Shown here one piece after another: positions 13,407-19,942 of a stretch of 19,942 nt of DNA. This DNA comes from CAYSPU01 sp964432995 (lineage in GTDB: Bacteria; Verrucomicrobiota; Verrucomicrobiia; Limisphaerales; JAHDYP01). The position numbers and the translations under genes are program-made. The notes under the pieces are model-generated. The model saw only the letters and a list, made by a program, of their open reading frames with translations. It did no database searches and had not been told where the DNA came from. The stretch is from assembly GCA_964432995.1 (NCBI GenBank), contig CAYSPU010000094.1, positions 1 through 19,942 of the forward strand. The letters are read 5' to 3'. Position 1 is the first letter of the stretch, and every line of letters begins with the position of its first letter.

Positions 13407-14676
13407 AGAACTGGTTCTTGCGGTAGGCGCCCACCGCCGGGGCATCCGGGTTGGTGTCGGGTCCGAAGTAGCGGAGCACGACCAGCGGTTCGGTTTCGCT
13501 GGTGTTCTCGAAGACCACGCCGGCCTTGGCGGCGAACTCCGTGCAGAAGTACTCGTCCTCGGTGAGCTCGACGAACCGGATCAGCTTGGGGCTGTTCAGC
13601 GGCTGGCCGTTGATGCGGCCGATGCCCTGGGTGCAGATGAGGCCGTAGGGGCCCGCGTCGCGCACGGTGCACTTCGCGCCGGGGTCCACCGTCAGTTCCT
13701 TGGCCGTGAAGTACTGCTGGTCGTCGATCTTGCCATAGACAATCCAGCGGTCGACGTAACCCTCGGCGCGCGTGTCCGCCACCGGCACGGGTTCGAGGTA
13801 ATGGTGGTCCTTGAACTTCGGGTCCACGTTGGCCTCCCAGTCCAGTTGGTCGACGAGGTAATCGAGGTCGTGCTGGTATTTCCTGGGCACGTCCTTGACC
13901 AGGAGGCTCCAGGGGACGGAGCGGCCTTCAACCAGGTTCTGGTACATTCCGAAAACGTCGGAGCCCCACTGGGGTTCATAGGTGCAGAGAGATCCCGGAG
14001 CGTGCAGCAGGCAGGGGCCAACCAGCCAGCCGGTCCCTGGCTTCAAACGGTAGGCCTTCGACAAATCGAGGATCCCGTTGTCGCCCTTGTTCCAGTTCTC
14101 GAGGCACCGCCGCGCCTGTTCCTTGGTCGTGCCAGGTTCGAACCCGAAGAACGTGTAGGGGAAGTTGTTCCCCACGTTGTTGTGTTGGGGCGGGAAATAG
14201 TAGGACTCGGGCTTGCCCTCCTGGCCGACGAGCTTGGCCTGCTTCGCGTTCTGATGCATGTGGTGCGGAATGGGGCCCATGTTGTCGAAGAACTTCGAAT
14301 ACACCGGCCAACGCCCGTATTTCCGCCACAACCGCTTGCCCAGAACCAACTCGCCGCACTCGGCAATCGCTTCCTGCAACGTCGTGCGCCGGCGACCCGC
14401 CACCACATAGCTCAGCCCTTCGTCCGGGGTCCGGTTCTCGTTCGCTGCCGGAGTCGTCGAGGCGAACCAGCGTTCGTCGATGCCGCCCCGGTCCAGGCCG
14501 TAGGCGTAGAGATCGTCGGGGTGCAGCTTGAGGCGTTTGCCGGGCTGGAGGAACGAGCGCGGCACCCAGTTGGGGGCGAGCCGGAGCAGACCGCCGGTCT
14601 GCGCGAGGGCGTTCTCGACGAGCGGACGGACGTTGCGGGTTACCTTCTTCAGGGCGGTGACAGTCGGGATGCTCAT
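13405..14676 (-). CDS. Cupin-type protein related to class I mannose-6-phosphate isomerase
   Basis: The product is 423 residues from ATG at 14676 (MSIPTVTALKKV). The frame stays open upstream, but that extension is arginine-rich and low quality. HHMHQ (H139, H141), E157 and H225 in GPCLLHAPGSL give an HxH..E..H set like the metal site of cupins and class I phosphomannose isomerases, where LHAPG is also conserved. A second barrel-like stretch runs near the C-terminus (DAGPYGLICTQGIGRINGQ). No signal peptide is seen, so it is probably cytoplasmic. A sugar or sugar-phosphate isomerase role is only inferred. It converges on the SEC-C gene. Its upstream gap (14677-14808) shows no clear promoter. 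Confidence 0.55.
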   Translation of the reverse strand: MSIPTVTALKKVTRNVRPLVENALAQTGGLLRLAPNWVPRSFLQPGKRLKLHPDDLYAYGLDRGGIDERWFASTTPAANENRTPDEGLSYVVAGRRRTTLQEAIAECGELVLGKRLWRKYGRWPVYSKFFDNMGPIPHHMHQNAKQAKLVGQEGKPESYYFPPQHNNVGNNFPYTFFGFEPGTTKEQARRCLENWNKGDNGILDLSKAYRLKPGTGWLVGPCLLHAPGSLCTYEPQWGSDVFGMYQNLVEGRSVPWSLLVKDVPRKYQHDLDYLVDQLDWEANVDPKFKDHHYLEPVPVADTRAEGYVDRWIVYGKIDDQQYFTAKELTVDPGAKCTVRDAGPYGLICTQGIGRINGQPLNSPKLIRFVELTEDEYFCTEFAAKAGVVFENTSETEPLVVLRYFGPDTNPDAPAVGAYRKNQF

Positions 14677-14808
14677 AAGGGAATGGTGACGGCGCCGTAG
14701 CGCCTGCGGTTGTGGTGTTTTGTGGCGGCGAGCTAAACACAAAGCGGCTGCGTTGTCACCCCCCAACATTACAGACGGTGGAGAAGGAGCCCGCGGAGCG
14801 GGATCGCC

Positions 14809-14900
14809 AATCCCAAATCAGAAATCCCAAATCCCCAATCAATCGGGGATTGGGGATTGAGGATTTGGGGTTTTACATTGGGGATTTGACACCGGGGATT
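14809..14900. repeat. Inverted pair of heptamer arrays, AATCCCA/AATCCCC then GGGGATT
   Basis: Five units of the AATCCCA type (14809-14843; two are degenerate) are followed by one C and then eight units of the GGGGATT type in strict 7-bp register (14845-14900; three are clearly degenerate). GGGGATT is the reverse complement of AATCCCC, so the arms can fold on each other. The last unit supplies part of the TAA stop (14899-14901 complement) of the thioesterase gene. Confidence 0.9.
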
Positions 14901-15306
14901 ACACCGGGAGCGGTTCGTTCTTCCGGTAGACCGTCCCCTGGAAGAGCGCCACCCGATCTCCCTGCCGGCTGGTGACCTCGATGGTGTACGTGCCAACCCG
15001 GCCGCCGCAGGCAACCTCCCTGGCGGCGGCGCGCAGGACCGCGCCGCTCTCCACCGCCTTGAGGAACGAGATGCTCGCCGTGATCGCGACGGCCACCGTC
15101 CCGTGCGAGTTCGAGGCCGCCGCAAAAGCGAAGTCCGCCAGCGTGAAGATCGCTCCGCCGTGAGCGATTCCCACCCCGTTGCAGTGGTACGGTTCCACCG
15201 ACATCTCCGCCACCGCCTCCCCCGCGGCCACCGACACCAACCGGATGCCCGAGTGCGCCGCGAACTGGTCCTTCTTGAAGAATGCTCTGACTGCTTCCAT
15301 AGGCAT
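14899..15306 (-). CDS. PaaI-type hotdog-fold thioesterase
   Basis: The product is 135 residues from ATG at 15306. A good GAGGAG Shine-Dalgarno lies 10 nt upstream, which decides this start over longer options; an ATG two codons on is less well spaced. Residues 41-61 (CNGVGIAHGGAIFTLADFAF) carry the PaaI signature N43, H49-G50-G51 and D58, where the Asp is the catalytic residue in characterised PaaI enzymes. The length fits the family of 130-150 residues. These are cytoplasmic tetrameric acyl-CoA thioesterases that free CoA from aryl- or acyl-CoA. No phenylacetate pathway genes are nearby, so a general housekeeping role is more likely. The stop codon lies inside a heptamer repeat array. Confidence 0.88.
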   Translation of the reverse strand: MPMEAVRAFFKKDQFAAHSGIRLVSVAAGEAVAEMSVEPYHCNGVGIAHGGAIFTLADFAFAAASNSHGTVAVAITASISFLKAVESGAVLRAAAREVACGGRVGTYTIEVTSRQGDRVALFQGTVYRKNEPLPV

Positions 15307-15316
15307 TTCCCGCAAA

Positions 15317-15322
15317 CTCCTC
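15317..15322 (-). promoter_or_regulatory. Strong ribosome binding site for the thioesterase gene
   Basis: On the - strand GAGGAG is followed by 10 nt and then ATG at 15306. It is the only clear Shine-Dalgarno I found in the window; the other starts lack an obvious one. Confidence 0.75.
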
Positions 15323-15382
15323 GTGCCCCGGGACCGTCCGTTGGCGACCTGGCGGCCCGCGTCTCCTCCGAGGTTGCGGCGC

Positions 15383-15412
15383 ATCGTAGGACAAACGCCT
15401 GTTGGTCGACAA
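15383..15412 (-). promoter_or_regulatory. Possible sigma-70-like promoter of the thioesterase gene
   Basis: On the - strand TTGTCG is followed by 18 nt and then TACGAT, matching 4 of 6 bases in each box. Transcription would begin about 70 nt before the start codon. In high-GC DNA such matches arise by chance fairly often. Confidence 0.3.
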
Positions 15413-15455
15413 GGCGGCAATTCCGTCCGGCCGTTCCCTCCTTGGCGCGTGGGCG

Positions 15456-15498
15456 AAAAAAGGAACTGGCCGGAGAGCGGCAACGCCCTCCGGCCAGT
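15456..15498 (-). terminator. Intrinsic terminator of the PA14-like gene
   Basis: A perfect 11-bp GC-rich stem ACTGGCCGGAG/CTCCGGCCAGT (15465-15475 and 15488-15498) with a 12-nt loop is followed on the - strand by TCC and six T (15456-15461). It lies 29 bp after the stop of the gene at 15527-17560. This is the best terminator in the window. Confidence 0.88.
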
Positions 15499-15526
15499 CC
15501 AAGGCTCTTCGGCCCTCTGAGCAGCG

Positions 15527-17560
15527 TTACTGCGTCAGCCGATAGAACTTGGCCGCGCCGACGGGGTCGACCTCGAACGGGCTTGAGGCGGTCACGTTGG
15601 TCCAGGGTCCGGTGACGCTGTCGGCCGACTGGAGACTGGCGCCGCTGGTCCAGGTCAACACGAGCTTGCCGGCGGTGAGGCTGGCGCCGAGCGTTCCGGC
15701 GTCGGCTGCTTCGACGATGCTGTACAAGCCCACGTTGTCCACGCCAAAGAACCAACTGGCGGTGCCAGCCTGGAAGAAACGGACCTTGACGCGCGCCTGG
15801 TTGTCGGCCTGCGGCAGGCGGAATTTCTCGATGCGCTTGGATTCGAACTGGTCATCGTTGATGCGGCCGCTGATGTACGGAGTGAGGTCCGGCCAAGTAG
15901 CCTGGTCCGCCTTCACAAAGGCGCCGTAGGTGTCGCCGACAAACTCCCCCGAATCCGGGTCGGTATAGTCGGCAGTGTCGGTGTGCAGCTCGTTGAGGGT
16001 GCCTTCCGGATCGAAGACGCTTTGGTCGGTGTAGATGAAGTCGTCTTTGTCGATCATGTAGACCACCGGCAGCCAGGTGGTGCCACCGTTCACGGAGTAT
16101 TCGACGCCGGCGATGTTGTCTTGGTTCTGGGTGTAGATGCTATGATACACGAGGTAGATGTTGGTCTTGCCAGTAAGATCGATCTCCGGCGTGAAGAGCT
16201 CGGCATACTGACTCCCGCTACGAATGTCGGATTCGTGATAGGCAAACTGGTTTTCCACCAAGCTCTCGATTCTCTGACCGTTGATGTACGCCTCCGGGGT
16301 GTTGAGTCGGTAGGTGGCGTTCCAGCCGCCAGCGGTGCCAATATCCGTCACGCGTTGCTTCGTGATGACCACCCACACCAGATAACTGTCCGAGCTTGGG
16401 TTGCTTAAGTCTTCGACGCCCGAGCCGACCAGGGGAGTCACCGTTGTCCAACCGGTCGGCAGTGTCCCTTCCGCCACCGTGTCGAAGGTCTCGCGCCAGA
16501 TCGGTTCCGGCAGAGTGTAGTTCGCGTAGGGAGCGACGGTGAAGGTAAAGACCGCCTCGCGGGTGCCTCCCGCGGCCGTCGGATCGTCGAAGGTCAATTT
16601 GTATTCTTCGACCGCCAGCGGGTCGGGAAGCGTGGTCGGCGTATAGGCCACCGAGGTGAGGGCGCCGGACTTGGGGCCAATCGTCGCGCCCGCCGTGACG
16701 TCGACACTGTTTCGGAACACTCTGACGGAGGAGACGTTCAGCGCGGTGGTGCCATCCTTGATGGTGACCTTCATGCCGGCGGACGGCGCCACGTTGAGGG
16801 CATTCGGCAGAGGCGAGGTCGCGCCGATCGTCGGGCCGGTGGTGACGGTCCCGGCTTTCAAGGCCCGGTAGCACGCGATGCCGCCGCTGGCGGTGTCGTT
16901 CAGCAGCACCCGGTTGCCCGTGTTGCCGGGCTCCGCGGTGTACCAGTTGACGCTGTAGCCACCGCTCCCCTGCTCATACACCAAGCGGAAGGGATATACA
17001 CCCGCCTTGGTGATCGTAAACTCACACACTTTCTCCGCCGTGGAGGGGCTCTCGACCAGCACGATCTCCTCCACCCGGTCGAATACGTTGCCCGCACTGA
17101 TCTTGGCACCATCGTCGCTGGTAACCACCATGGCATAGGTCCCCGGGTCCAATTCCACGTACGTGATCGCTTCGAGCGCGATGTTGACGGTGGTCGCCTC
17201 GGTTCCGGGGATGCCTGGGAAGAAGCTCGAGCCATAGGAGACGGCCAGTTCCTCGTCATAGGTGCCGTCCGCGTTGAAAAGGGACATGTCCGCGATGTTC
17301 TCGAATGGCTGACCGGTGTCCGGATTGATGAGGAACCCCGCGATCTGGTTCTCCGCGCGGGACAGCGTGTTCTCCAAAGTGGCGCCGGTGGCCTGAAAAA
17401 CCCGTACGACGAAGCCCGGCTTGGTCAGGTCCAGCGCCGAAGATGGAAGGGCGACTGACTCAGGAATGACTGTTTGTGCTTGCGCGAGACTTATCCCTAG
17501 AGCCGCCAGTCCGGCGAGGCTCCAGGCCAAAGGAGAGACACTTCGATTGTTGGGTTTCAT
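15527..17560 (-). CDS. Large exported protein with PA14-like and Ig-like domains
   Basis: The product is 677 residues from ATG at 17560, chosen because it starts a typical signal peptide (MKPNNRSVSPLAW..LAALGISLAQA, cut near residue 28); the upstream extension is not protein-like. Residues about 50-230 resemble a PA14-like domain (DPGTYAMVVTSDDGAKI ... GVYPFRLVYEQGSGGYSVNW), often a sugar-binding fold. Residues about 245-345 resemble an Ig-like domain (SPLPNALNVAPSAGMKVTI). Then comes a beta-rich region (about 360-620) that probably forms a jelly-roll. The C-terminus (LQSADSVTGPWTNV....FYRL) is a short module seen in many verrucomicrobial secreted proteins. No catalytic motif was recognised, so an adhesive or glycan-binding surface protein is the best guess. 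It ends in an intrinsic terminator and is divergent from cysE. Confidence 0.8.
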   Translation of the reverse strand: MKPNNRSVSPLAWSLAGLAALGISLAQAQTVIPESVALPSSALDLTKPGFVVRVFQATGATLENTLSRAENQIAGFLINPDTGQPFENIADMSLFNADGTYDEELAVSYGSSFFPGIPGTEATTVNIALEAITYVELDPGTYAMVVTSDDGAKISAGNVFDRVEEIVLVESPSTAEKVCEFTITKAGVYPFRLVYEQGSGGYSVNWYTAEPGNTGNRVLLNDTASGGIACYRALKAGTVTTGPTIGATSPLPNALNVAPSAGMKVTIKDGTTALNVSSVRVFRNSVDVTAGATIGPKSGALTSVAYTPTTLPDPLAVEEYKLTFDDPTAAGGTREAVFTFTVAPYANYTLPEPIWRETFDTVAEGTLPTGWTTVTPLVGSGVEDLSNPSSDSYLVWVVITKQRVTDIGTAGGWNATYRLNTPEAYINGQRIESLVENQFAYHESDIRSGSQYAELFTPEIDLTGKTNIYLVYHSIYTQNQDNIAGVEYSVNGGTTWLPVVYMIDKDDFIYTDQSVFDPEGTLNELHTDTADYTDPDSGEFVGDTYGAFVKADQATWPDLTPYISGRINDDQFESKRIEKFRLPQADNQARVKVRFFQAGTASWFFGVDNVGLYSIVEAADAGTLGASLTAGKLVLTWTSGASLQSADSVTGPWTNVTASSPFEVDPVGAAKFYRLTQ

Positions 17561-17571
17561 GGTTCTCGGGG

Positions 17572-17599
17572 ATCTTACCCAAACCTGGCCGCGTGACAA
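17572..17599 (-). promoter_or_regulatory. Possible promoter of the PA14-like gene
   Basis: On the - strand TTGTCA (17594-17599), a 16-nt spacer and TAAGAT (17572-17577) resemble a sigma-70-type promoter. Transcription would start only a few bases before the ATG at 17560, giving a nearly leaderless mRNA. This agrees with the lack of a clear ribosome binding site, but is unproven. Confidence 0.35.
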
Positions 17600-17643
17600 G
17601 AGCGATCCATCAGGGGGCAAAGAGCCCGCATCCGCGCCTAACC

Positions 17644-17676
17644 CGGACATTTCACGCTCCCGGCGTGAAATGTCCG
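17644..17676. promoter_or_regulatory. 14-bp perfect hairpin between divergent genes
   Basis: CGGACATTTCACGC (17644-17657) and its exact complement (17663-17676) flank the loop TCCCG. It sits 84 bp upstream of the PA14-like start and 124 bp upstream of cysE. The symmetry and position suit a binding site for a dimeric regulator, but a mobile REP-like hairpin is also possible. The rest of 17561-17799 shows no other structure except a weak likeness to the dispersed element near 17750-17775. Confidence 0.6.
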
Positions 17677-17799
17677 CCCGCAGGGGCGAAAACCGCGCGC
17701 TGACCGGGGACGACCGAAGCCACCGCGCCACTTGCGCGAGGATCCGGGGGCCGCCGTCCCTATTGCGTTTCCGGGGGGCCGGTCGGATACTCGCCGGCC

Positions 17800-18705
17800 G
17801 TGGGCGTTTCGATCGCCAGACTCACAAATGCGCTGCTCGCCTCCTACGCGAAGGTGGGAGGGATCAACCACGTCGACGGCAAGAACCTGCCGTCGAAACG
17901 CGCCATCGAGAGGATCACGACGGATCTGCTGCGCTTGTTGTTTCCGGGTTACTTCGAGGAGCGCCTGCTGCACTCCTCGTGTCTGCGCGTGACCACCGCC
18001 CAGCGTTTGCGGACGGTGCGCGCGCGCCTCGAGCGGGAGATCGGCAAGAGCCTCGAGTATCCGCGGTCCACCCGGACGTCCCGTCGTGAGGTGCGTGCGC
18101 TGGCCCGGGCGTACACGGCCGATTTGCTGAGCCGGCTGCCCGCCATCCGTGAATTGCTGCAGACCGATGTGGAAGCCGCACACGGGGGTGACCCCGCCGC
18201 CCTCAGCGCCGAGGAGGTCATCGTGGCCTATCCCTTCGTGGAAGCCGTGGCCGTCCAGCGTCTGGCCCACGAGCTCCACCGGCGGGAGGTGCCGCTCATC
18301 CCCCGGATCATGACCGAATGGGCCCACTCGCGGTCGGGACTGGACCTCCACCCGGGCGCGCGCATCGGTTCGCATTTCTTCGTCGATCACTGTACCGGCA
18401 CGGTGGTCGGCGAAACGACCACGATCGGCAACCACGTTCGCATGTACCAGGGCGTTGGCCTCGTCGCGCGCTCGTTGTCCGGCGGCCAGGCGTTGCGCGG
18501 ACAGAAGCGCCATCCCACAATCGAGGACCGCGTCACCATCTATGCCGGCGCCACGATCATGGGCGGCGATACCGTCGTGGGCGCCGGGAGCACCGTCGGG
18601 GCGAACGTCTTCCTCACCCACAGTGTGCCCCCGAACTCCCTGGTCATTCAGGAAGATGTGAAGGTGAAGGTGCTGAACAAAGCGGAACGCCGGCAGCAGC
18701 AATGA
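17800..18705 (+). CDS. cysE: Serine O-acetyltransferase
   Basis: The product is 301 residues from GTG 17800. It transfers an acetyl group from acetyl-CoA to L-serine, the first step of cysteine synthesis, in the cytoplasm. The N-terminal half (about 1-165) is helical. The C-terminal half is a left-handed beta-helix of hexapeptide repeats (IGSHFFVDHCTGTVVGET, IYAGATIMGG, TVGANVFLTHSV). D182 in GLDLHPGA and H197 in VDHCTG are 15 residues apart, matching the catalytic Asp/His pair of E. coli CysE (D143/H158). The length is somewhat above the E. coli enzyme's 273, as in other long serine acetyltransferases. Its stop overlaps the next gene's start (ATGA), so the two are translated from one mRNA. 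Confidence 0.92.
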   Translation: MGVSIARLTNALLASYAKVGGINHVDGKNLPSKRAIERITTDLLRLLFPGYFEERLLHSSCLRVTTAQRLRTVRARLEREIGKSLEYPRSTRTSRREVRALARAYTADLLSRLPAIRELLQTDVEAAHGGDPAALSAEEVIVAYPFVEAVAVQRLAHELHRREVPLIPRIMTEWAHSRSGLDLHPGARIGSHFFVDHCTGTVVGETTTIGNHVRMYQGVGLVARSLSGGQALRGQKRHPTIEDRVTIYAGATIMGGDTVVGAGSTVGANVFLTHSVPPNSLVIQEDVKVKVLNKAERRQQQ

Positions 18706-19547
18706 ATGGCGCGGAGCCCCTGCGCTTCATGATCCACGTTGAACACATCGACGATTTCCAGCACCCGGACCTGGCCCCCTACCGGACGATGCGTCGACAG
18801 GAGGAGCATCGGCAGCAGGGCGTCTTCGTGGCCGAAGGCGAGAAGGTCGTGCGCCGCCTCATCGAAAGCCCGCTGCGGATCCTGTCGGTCCTTCTGCCGC
18901 CTCGCTGGCTGCCGGATTTCCAGAGACTGCTCGAGCAGCGCGGCGCTGACGTGCGGGTGTATGTGGCCGAGAAGGAGCGCCTCGAGTCGTTGACCGGCTT
19001 CTCGATGTACCAGGGATTGCTCGCCCTCGCCCGGGTTCCGGACCCGATCGGCTTGGACCAGATCCTCGGGGGCGCTCCGCCACCCCGCTTGCTGGTCGCG
19101 GTGGAAGGATTGTCCAGCGCCGAGAACCTGGGCACGCTCGTGCGCAACGCCGCCGCCCTCGGAGTCCAGGGGTTCGTGGCTGGCGAAACCTGCGCGAGTC
19201 CTTACCTGCGTCGGGCGGTCCGCACTTCGATGGGCGCGGTGTTTCGCCTGCCGATCCTCGAGACGTCGAGCCTGGTGCGCACGCTGGCGGGGCTCCGCGA
19301 CTCCGGCATTCGCTGTGTGGCGGCGCATCCGCACGCGGATCAACGCACGCTCGCCGAGGCCGATCTCGGCGGTGACTGCTGCCTGGTCTTTGGCAGCGAG
19401 GGGTATGGTCTTACGCCCGGAGTGCTTCAGGCCTGTGATGAAGCCGTGTCGCTGCCGATGCAACGCGGTGTGGACTCGTTGAACGTGGCGAGCGCGGCAG
19501 CCGTGTTTCTCTACGAGGCGAGCCGACAGCGAGCGGCCCACCACTGA
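18702..19547 (+). CDS. SpoU/TrmH-family 2'-O-ribose RNA methyltransferase
   Basis: The product is 281 residues from ATG 18702, overlapping the cysE stop by 4 bp; an in-frame ATG at 18729 is an alternative. The N-terminal part (about 25-125) is a substrate-binding domain (QGVFVAEGEKVVRRL). The SPOUT knot domain carries the three family motifs: SSAENLGTLVRNA (N142), LVFGSEGYGLTP (E233) and SLPM....DSLNVASA (N261). These bind S-adenosylmethionine and methylate a ribose 2'-OH in tRNA or rRNA. The exact RNA target cannot be read from the sequence; both 23S rRNA (RlmB-like) and tRNA enzymes share these motifs. The link to cysE may simply be operon sharing. Confidence 0.9.
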   Translation: MNGAEPLRFMIHVEHIDDFQHPDLAPYRTMRRQEEHRQQGVFVAEGEKVVRRLIESPLRILSVLLPPRWLPDFQRLLEQRGADVRVYVAEKERLESLTGFSMYQGLLALARVPDPIGLDQILGGAPPPRLLVAVEGLSSAENLGTLVRNAAALGVQGFVAGETCASPYLRRAVRTSMGAVFRLPILETSSLVRTLAGLRDSGIRCVAAHPHADQRTLAEADLGGDCCLVFGSEGYGLTPGVLQACDEAVSLPMQRGVDSLNVASAAAVFLYEASRQRAAHH

Positions 19548-19588
19548 CCTGCCTTGTAGGGTTGGCGATCAGCGGGCGGCCGGAGGCC

Positions 19589-19838
19589 ATGGCCTTGATC
19601 GAGGAATTCAGGAATGACTTGGAGCGCGCGGCGGACTTGGACATCGAGGGTGGGATGCTGGATGCCGTGTTCTCGATCGATCGCATCAAGGAGGCGGGCC
19701 TGGCCGGCCTTTTGGATCTGTCGTTTGAGGACGTGATGCGCTATTATGTCGCCCTGGCGAGAGCGAACGACGAACGGGGTTGCGTGGGGAAAGTGGAGTG
19801 GCGAAGTCGAGACCATCCGGTACAACAAGACCCACTAG
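19589..19838 (+). CDS. Small hypothetical protein, possibly frameshifted
   Basis: From ATG 19589 (or TTG 19562) about 66 residues read well: acidic and helical (MALIEEFRNDLERAADLDIE ... FEDVMRYYVALARAND). After about 19785 this frame becomes poor in quality, yet stays open to the window end. A different forward frame then gives WGKWSGEVETIRYNKTH and stops at TAG 19836-19838. A one-base sequencing or assembly error, or a real frameshift, near 19785 would join the two into a normal small gene of about 83 residues. I do not recognise a family. It could also be just a long open frame continuing past the window. Confidence 0.35.
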
Positions 19839-19942
19839 CCTTTGCGGTCCTTGGCGCCCTTCTGTTTCAAACCGAACTGCATGGAGATCCCGCAGAGTTT
19901 GCTGTTTCTCGGTTTTCCCCGGGGATGACCGGATCCGTGTCC
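19835..19942 (-). CDS. C-terminal end of an unrecognised protein (5' partial)
   Basis: On the - strand a frame open from the window edge ends at TAG (complement of 19835-19837) and gives 35 residues ending SKLCGISMQFGLKQKGAKDRKG. The lysine-rich, ordinary-looking tail resembles a true protein C-terminus. I do not recognise the family. It would be convergent with the preceding small ORF, and the two stops would share the tetranucleotide CTAG. Confidence 0.35.
   Translation of the reverse strand, partial: GHGSGHPRGKPRNSKLCGISMQFGLKQKGAKDRKG

Noticed and set aside
14899..15483. Longer thioesterase start near 15483
   Set aside because: The extra N-terminal residues are Arg/Gly/Pro-rich and cross the promoter-like region; the GAGGAG site favours 15306.
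17561..17731. Longer start for the PA14-like protein
   Set aside because: The extension crosses the 14-bp hairpin and would place about 57 residues before the signal peptide.

Overview
The window is high-GC bacterial DNA with tightly packed genes. It most likely comes from the Verrucomicrobiota, probably an environmental or metagenome assembly: there is a 10-N scaffold gap at 421-430. Three things point there: secreted glycoside hydrolases of DUF5054/GH38-like, GH36 and GHL10 type; a large exported protein that ends in the LQSAD..TGPW....FYRL signature common in secreted proteins of this phylum; and intergenic DNA full of short-period repeats and hairpins. The taxonomic call is an inference. 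No rRNA, tRNA, CRISPR array or insertion sequence was seen.

Layout. Positions 1-8741 form a glycan-use block, all on the + strand: the end of an MFS sugar transporter, a GH38-like exported protein that begins in the gap, a GH36 alpha-galactosidase-type enzyme, and a three-part GHL10 protein. The three hydrolase candidates carry, or appear to carry, signal peptides, which fits extracytoplasmic glycan trimming followed by sugar uptake. Positions 8948-13298 hold three + strand genes: a SWIM-SNF2 helicase-like ATPase, a pRiA4b ORF-3 family protein, and a zinc-ribbon/SEC-C protein. Positions 13405-17560 are read on the - strand: a cupin/phosphomannose-isomerase-like protein, a PaaI-type hotdog thioesterase, and a large exported PA14-like/Ig-like protein with a clear intrinsic terminator. 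From 17800 the + strand resumes with cysE (serine acetyltransferase) overlapping a SpoU/TrmH-type RNA methyltransferase by 4 bp. The window ends in an uncertain small ORF facing the C-terminus of an unrecognised - strand gene.

The most unusual content is the repetitive DNA. Heptamer (period-7) arrays occur in two gaps and once in frame inside the SNF2 gene. One is an inverted pair that reaches the stop codon of the thioesterase gene. A period-10 family appears in both orientations. A GC-rich hairpin element recurs just downstream of three genes. A perfect 38-bp palindrome and several long inverted repeats fill an 833-bp gene-free gap. I saw no complete known defence system; the helicase/pRiA4b/SEC-C trio is the nearest thing to an uncharacterised gene module.
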